Shown: piece after piece, positions 53,611 to 57,530 of the stretch | Layout of the letters: each line of letters starts with the position of its first letter | Position numbering within the stretch: position 1 is the first letter of the stretch | Program-made: the position numbers and the translations under genes | The notes under the pieces: generated by a model | Seen by the model: the letters and a program-made list of their open reading frames with translations, nothing else | The model's database searches: none | What the model was told of the DNA's origin: nothing | Origin: Thermoflexus hugenholtzii JAD2 | GTDB taxonomy: Bacteria; Pseudomonadota; Gammaproteobacteria; Burkholderiales; Burkholderiaceae | NCBI GenBank assembly: GCA_943325205.2 | Contig: CALPOM020000005.1 | Location: forward strand, 1-57,530 | Reading direction: 5' to 3' | DNA length: 57,530 bases

Positions 53611-55131
53611 TTATTTTAAAAAGAGTTGGTAAGCTGGGTGCGCGCTTTCGTCCCAGTGTCGATAGTTCGTCGTCTTTAGAAACTCTTTAAAAGCTTTTTT
53701 ATCTTCCTGAGGAACTTGCATTCCAACTAAAATTTTGCCATAGTCCGCGCCGTGGTTACGGTAATGAAACAAACTAATATTCCAATTTGGTGACATGGCG
53801 TTTAAGAATTTCATGAGGGCCCCTGGACGCTCAGGAAATTCAAAGCGATACAGTAATTCGTTATGAGCTAGGATTGAGCGGCCACCAACCATGTGGCGTA
53901 AATGTGACTTGGCTAGTTCATCACTAGTTAAGTCTGTAGTAGCAAAACCCGCAGTTGAAAATTCTTTGGCGATAGTTGCACTATCACTTATTTTATTGGT
54001 GGCGATCCCAAGAAAAATATGGGCTTTATTTGCGTCGGCAATACGGTAATTAAATTCTGTGACGCTTCGTTTGCCGATGAGGGTACAAAAGCGTTTAAAC
54101 GAGCCACGCTCTTCGGGAATCGTGACTGCAAAAACAGCCTCTTTATATTCACCGACATCCGCTCTTTCTGCCACGAACCGAAGACGACTAAAGTTCATAT
54201 TCGCACCACAGGCAACACTGATGAAGGTTTTTTGGGTACATTTTTCGCGATCTACATAAGCTTTCATCCCAGCAATTGCTAATGCGCCTGCAGGTTCAAG
54301 AATACTTCTTGTATCTGCAAAGACGTCATTAATCGCGGCACAAATGGCGTCCGTATCAACGGTAATGATTTCATCTACCACCGTCTTACACAGGCGAAAA
54401 GTCTCTTTGCCGACTAGTTTGACCGCCGTACCATCTGAAAATAGTCCAACTTCTTTTAACTCAACCCGCTTGCCGGCCGCAAGGGATCTGCGCATGGCAT
54501 CTGAATCAACTGTTTGGACGCCAATAATCTGAATTTCTGGGCGAACTGCTTTGATGTAAGCTCCGATACCTGCAATCAGACCGCCACCACCAATAGCCAC
54601 AAAAATAGCGTCAATTGGGCCTTGATATTGGCGCAGTATTTCCATCGCAATCGTACCTTGGCCTGCGATTACATCTGGGTCATCAAAAGGGTGTACAAAG
54701 GTTAATTGCTGATTCTCTTTCAGCGCGATAGCATGGTCATAAGCATCGTTATACGATTCACCATGGAGAACGATTTTTACCCATTTCCCACCACGCTCTT
54801 TAACCGCATCGATTTTGACTTTTGGCGTCGTTGTGGGCATCACAATAATGGCTTGACATTGTAGTTTCGCAGCACCCATGGCAACACCTTGGGCGTGGTT
54901 GCCAGCAGAGGCCGCAATGACCCCATGAAGCAGCTCTTGTGGACTTAAATGCGCCATTTTGTTGTAGGCGCCACGTAATTTGAAAGAAAATACGGGTTGA
55001 TTATCCTCACGCTTTAATAAAACATGGTTATTTAGCCGATTTGACAGTTGTGGCGCAAGTTGTAACTCAGTTTCCCGGGCAACATCGTACACTTTAGCGT
55101 TGAGTATTTTTCTGAGATATTCTTTTGGCAT
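53611..55131 (-). CDS. ilvA: Threonine ammonia-lyase, biosynthetic
   Basis: 506 residues, the long biosynthetic form. Converts threonine to 2-oxobutyrate, the first step of isoleucine synthesis. The PLP Lys is in VFSFKLRGAYNKM and the Gly-rich phosphate loop in AIGGGGLIAGIGAYI. Two C-terminal ACT-like regulatory domains (about residues 325-500) bind isoleucine and valine. It is the first gene of the ilvA-5'-nucleotidase-queF run and is divergent from the YqaA-like gene. Confidence 0.96.
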   Translation of the reverse strand: MPKEYLRKILNAKVYDVARETELQLAPQLSNRLNNHVLLKREDNQPVFSFKLRGAYNKMAHLSPQELLHGVIAASAGNHAQGVAMGAAKLQCQAIIVMPTTTPKVKIDAVKERGGKWVKIVLHGESYNDAYDHAIALKENQQLTFVHPFDDPDVIAGQGTIAMEILRQYQGPIDAIFVAIGGGGLIAGIGAYIKAVRPEIQIIGVQTVDSDAMRRSLAAGKRVELKEVGLFSDGTAVKLVGKETFRLCKTVVDEIITVDTDAICAAINDVFADTRSILEPAGALAIAGMKAYVDREKCTQKTFISVACGANMNFSRLRFVAERADVGEYKEAVFAVTIPEERGSFKRFCTLIGKRSVTEFNYRIADANKAHIFLGIATNKISDSATIAKEFSTAGFATTDLTSDELAKSHLRHMVGGRSILAHNELLYRFEFPERPGALMKFLNAMSPNWNISLFHYRNHGADYGKILVGMQVPQEDKKAFKEFLKTTNYRHWDESAHPAYQLFLK

Positions 55132-55202
55132 AGCAGAAGATTAGCACGAGCAAGGCTGTTAAAGAACTAATTATAGTTGTTACATCAGTTAAAGAGAGGG
55201 TT

Positions 55203-55676
55203 ATGGAAGCCAGTTTACAGATGCTGTTTAGTTGGTTAGCTATGCCTTCAGTTGGGCTTCCCGCGCTTGGGTTAGTCGCGTTTTTAGCGGCCACATTTTT
55301 ACCAGTTGGCGCAGAACCCTTCTTATTAGGTTATTTAGAATTAGTTCCAGAAGATTTTTGGTGGGCCATTTTAGTAGCCACCATTGGCAATACGCTGGGT
55401 GGTCTTTTTACCTATTGGATGGGATTTGCTGGGCGGAATTTTTTAGAGGCAAGGCGCAAAGGGTCAAAGAAGCGGGATCTGAGGGTCTTAGTCTGGTTAG
55501 AAAAGTTTGGGCCAAAAACACTATTATTTTCATGGGTGCCGGTGATTGGTGATGCGATTGCTGGTTTAGCTGGCTGGGTCAGGTTGCCTCTATTGCCCTG
55601 TGCGGCTTATATGCTGATTGGTAAAACAGCCAGATATGTTCTGATAGCTTATCTTTATATGGCTTTTAAGCCATAG
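55203..55676 (+). CDS. YqaA/DedA-like inner-membrane protein
   Basis: 157 residues with about four hydrophobic segments. The SNARE-associated (DedA-related) pattern is seen in FLAATFLPVGAEPFLLGYLELVPEDFWWAILVATIGNTLGGLFTYWMG and in the later KFGPKTLLFSWVPVIGDAIAGLAGWVRLPLLPCAAYM. The short length fits YqaA rather than full DedA. DedA relatives flip lipids such as undecaprenyl phosphate or phosphatidylethanolamine, but the substrate here is unknown. The ATG has AGAGAGG upstream. Confidence 0.88.
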   Translation: MEASLQMLFSWLAMPSVGLPALGLVAFLAATFLPVGAEPFLLGYLELVPEDFWWAILVATIGNTLGGLFTYWMGFAGRNFLEARRKGSKKRDLRVLVWLEKFGPKTLLFSWVPVIGDAIAGLAGWVRLPLLPCAAYMLIGKTARYVLIAYLYMAFKP

Positions 55677-55785
55677 TTAGATCTTTTTAAACGCTAAAAT
55701 TTAAAAAAAGTTTAAAACGAGAAACTACAACAATTTGGCAAAGAATTGCCCCCTCAATTAGAATAGGCTTTTAGACGAAATATTT

Positions 55786-57530
55786 ATGAACGCCCCCCTG
55801 CCTATTCAATCCCCGAGGGAAATCGCAAGCCTCAAATCTAGATTGCGAGAAATTCCTTACAATTACACCTCATTTTCAGATCGAGAAATCGTTATTCGAC
55901 TGTTGGGTGATGAGGCGTGGAATATTTTGGTGCAATTGCGGGAGGAACGCAGAACTGGCCGATCGGCCAGAATGCTGTATGAGGTTCTTGGAGATATTTG
56001 GGTTGTGCAAAGAAATCCATACTTACAAGATGACCTCTTAGATAACCCCAGAAGGTTAAATTCATTAATTGAAGCCCTATGGCATCGGCTTGGTGAAGTA
56101 GAAAAGCGTATCACGAAAGATTCACCCAATCAGGTAGGGCAACTGCTTGCAGCAGCAAGACTTGCTGTGCAGAGTTTTGCAACAGAATTTTCTAAGGCAA
56201 AAGAGTTGCGTTTGCGCACGAGCAAAATTCTTGGAAAGATAACGGCTAAGGACAATATAGCTTTTGATGGTTTTGCTCGAGTTGCGCATGTAACCGATGC
56301 AACGGATTGGCGAGTGGAGTATCCGTTTGTTGTTTTAACGCCGGATACGGAGTTCGAGATTCCAGCGATGGTCAAAGCCTGTATTGAGCTAGGTTTAACA
56401 ATTATTCCGCGGGGAGGTGGAACAGGTTATACCGGCGGAGCAATCCCGTTAACCCCTTTTTCGGCAGTGATTAATACTGAAAAATTAGAGACCTTATCGC
56501 CAGTAGAGGTCAAAAAGATTCCGGGTGTGGCGCACGAGGTGGCAACGATCTTTTCTGAAGCAGGAGTAGTAACTAAAAGAGTGTCTGACGCCGCCGAGAA
56601 GTCTGGCCTAGTTTTTGCTGTTGATCCAACCTCCGCAGAAGCGAGCTGTATTGGTGGCAATATCGCCATGAATGCCGGTGGTAAAAAGGCCGTGTTGTGG
56701 GGTACTGCACTTGATAATTTATTGTGGTGGAGGATGGTTGACCCACAGGGCAACTGGTTAGAAGTTCAGCGGATGGATCATAACTTAAGCAAGATTCACG
56801 ATGCTTTAGTTGCCACGTTTGAATTAGTTTGGTCAGATGGCAGTAAACCCCCAGGTCAAAGTATCCTCAAGCAAGAGACACTAGTTATTGATGGCCATCG
56901 ATTTAGAAAAACTGGTCTTGGAAAAGATGTTACTGATAAGTTTTTATCGGGATTACCAGGTATTCAAAAAGAGGGTTGTGATGGATTTATAACTAGTGCG
57001 CGTTGGGTCTTGCACCGCATGCCAAAGGAAGTCAGAACGGTCTGCCTAGAATTTTTTGGTCAAGCGCGAGACGCTATTCCTAGTATTGTAGAAATCAAGA
57101 ATTATTTAGATGAGCAAACGAAAAAAGGTGGGGCGGTATTAGCTGGTCTAGAGCATTTAGACGAAAAGTATTTAAAAGCTGTTGGATACGCCACTAAATC
57201 CAAGCGTAATGTATTACCTAAAATGGTTTTAGTAGGAGATATTGTTGGTGATGATGCCAATTTAGTAGCGATAGCTGCTAGCGAGGTAATTCGGATTGCT
57301 AATAATCGCGTTGGGGAGGGGTTTATTGCTATTAGTCCAGAAGCGAGGAAGAAATTCTGGTTAGACCGAGCCCGGACGGCAGCGATTGCAAAACACACCA
57401 ATGCCTTTAAGATCAATGAAGACGTCGTTATTCCTCTGCCGCGGATGGGAGAATATACCGACGGTATTGAAGCGATCAATATTGAATTATCTTTAAAAAA
57501 TAAGTTATTACTTTTAGATGCTTTAGAGGA
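55786..57530 (+). CDS. DUF3683 / FAD-binding dehydrogenase, 3'-truncated by window edge
   Basis: Open from ATG 55786 to the last base, about 581 codons, and absent from the supplied ORF track because no stop lies in the window. The N terminus ([41 protein letters not shown]) matches the DUF3683 region of very large Burkholderiales FAD/FMN dehydrogenases. A PCMH-type FAD-binding domain follows near residues 185-370, with [27 protein letters not shown] and [13 protein letters not shown]. Full-length relatives add an Fe-S C-terminal part and resemble D-lactate or glycolate dehydrogenases. The 3' end and Fe-S part cannot be seen here. Confidence 0.88.
   Translation, partial: MNAPLPIQSPREIASLKSRLREIPYNYTSFSDREIVIRLLGDEAWNILVQLREERRTGRSARMLYEVLGDIWVVQRNPYLQDDLLDNPRRLNSLIEALWHRLGEVEKRITKDSPNQVGQLLAAARLAVQSFATEFSKAKELRLRTSKILGKITAKDNIAFDGFARVAHVTDATDWRVEYPFVVLTPDTEFEIPAMVKACIELGLTIIPRGGGTGYTGGAIPLTPFSAVINTEKLETLSPVEVKKIPGVAHEVATIFSEAGVVTKRVSDAAEKSGLVFAVDPTSAEASCIGGNIAMNAGGKKAVLWGTALDNLLWWRMVDPQGNWLEVQRMDHNLSKIHDALVATFELVWSDGSKPPGQSILKQETLVIDGHRFRKTGLGKDVTDKFLSGLPGIQKEGCDGFITSARWVLHRMPKEVRTVCLEFFGQARDAIPSIVEIKNYLDEQTKKGGAVLAGLEHLDEKYLKAVGYATKSKRNVLPKMVLVGDIVGDDANLVAIAASEVIRIANNRVGEGFIAISPEARKKFWLDRARTAAIAKHTNAFKINEDVVIPLPRMGEYTDGIEAINIELSLKNKLLLLDALE

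Noticed and set aside
55863-57479. Minus-strand ORFs at 55863-56129, 56130-56375, 56427-56753 and 57102-57479
   Set aside because: They lie opposite the open plus-strand DUF3683/FAD dehydrogenase frame, which has clear family motifs. The track omits that gene only because its stop is outside the window.

Overview
The window reads as a stretch of core chromosome from a small-genome, AT-leaning betaproteobacterium of the Burkholderiales. Gene order and protein style fit Polynucleobacter or a close relative in Burkholderiaceae. This is inferred from syntenies typical of that group: porin-glnK-amtB-gshA-gshB-PTS, the coxB-to-sco block followed by rpoH and ftsY, rplY-prs-tRNA-Gln-ispE-lolB-mutM-mutY, and rapZ-hprK-ptsN-hpf-lptB-lptA-lptC-kdsC-kdsD. 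I see no insertion sequence, integrase, phage gene, CRISPR array or defence island. Coding density is very high, with many 1-8 bp overlaps.

Layout. 1-2.6 kb: 3' part of a TorF-type porin, PII protein GlnK and ammonium transporter AmtB. 2.7-7.5 kb: glutathione synthesis (gshA, gshB), then a permease-less phosphotransferase relay (mannose-type EIIA, HPr, enzyme I). 7.5-10.4 kb, minus: MoeB/ThiF-type enzyme, S41 protease, phosphoglycerate mutase. 10.4-12.8 kb: rhodanese, glutaredoxin, SecB, GpsA. 12.8-14.8 kb: TrmL and a degenerate ComF (minus), divergent from a BioC-like protein. 14.9-24.0 kb: complete aa3-type cytochrome c oxidase and assembly cluster (coxB, coxA, small assembly protein, ctaG, DUF2970, coxC, twin-TM protein, SURF1, thioredoxin-fold protein, ctaA, ctaB, sco). 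24.0-26.0 kb, minus: heat-shock sigma factor rpoH under a perfect CIRCE operator, and ftsY. 26.0-30.2 kb: paired M16 proteases, rsmD, coaD, ferredoxin. 30.2-35.4 kb, minus: pth, rplY, prs, tRNA-Gln, ispE and a TPR-LolB fusion. 35.4-37.4 kb: mutM, mutY. 37.4-43.8 kb, minus: rapZ, hprK, ptsN, hpf, lptBAC, kdsC, kdsD. 43.8-50.5 kb: CPA2 antiporter, uvrA (minus), MFS transporter, ssb. 50.5-57.5 kb: a 387-bp gap, a TctC-type binding protein, queF, 5'-nucleotidase and ilvA (minus), a YqaA-like membrane protein, and the 5' part of a large DUF3683/FAD dehydrogenase that runs off the end.

How it fits together. Two separated clusters make one regulatory phosphorelay: EI, HPr and EIIA-Man at 5-7.5 kb, and HPr kinase/phosphorylase, EIIA-Ntr and RapZ at 37-40 kb. 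No sugar permease is visible. The lpt/kds genes supply lipopolysaccharide Kdo synthesis and transport. The cox block is a full assembly line from subunits through copper delivery to heme A synthesis.

The most notable points are a single-ORF TPR-LolB fusion with no lipobox, absence of rpoN from its usual slot between lptB and hpf, a perfect CIRCE with an extra half-site before rpoH, a 14-bp tandem repeat before secB, a ComF that has lost its PRPP loop, and unusual cysteine spacing in the MutY iron-sulfur loop. I did not find a convincing wholly new multi-gene system.
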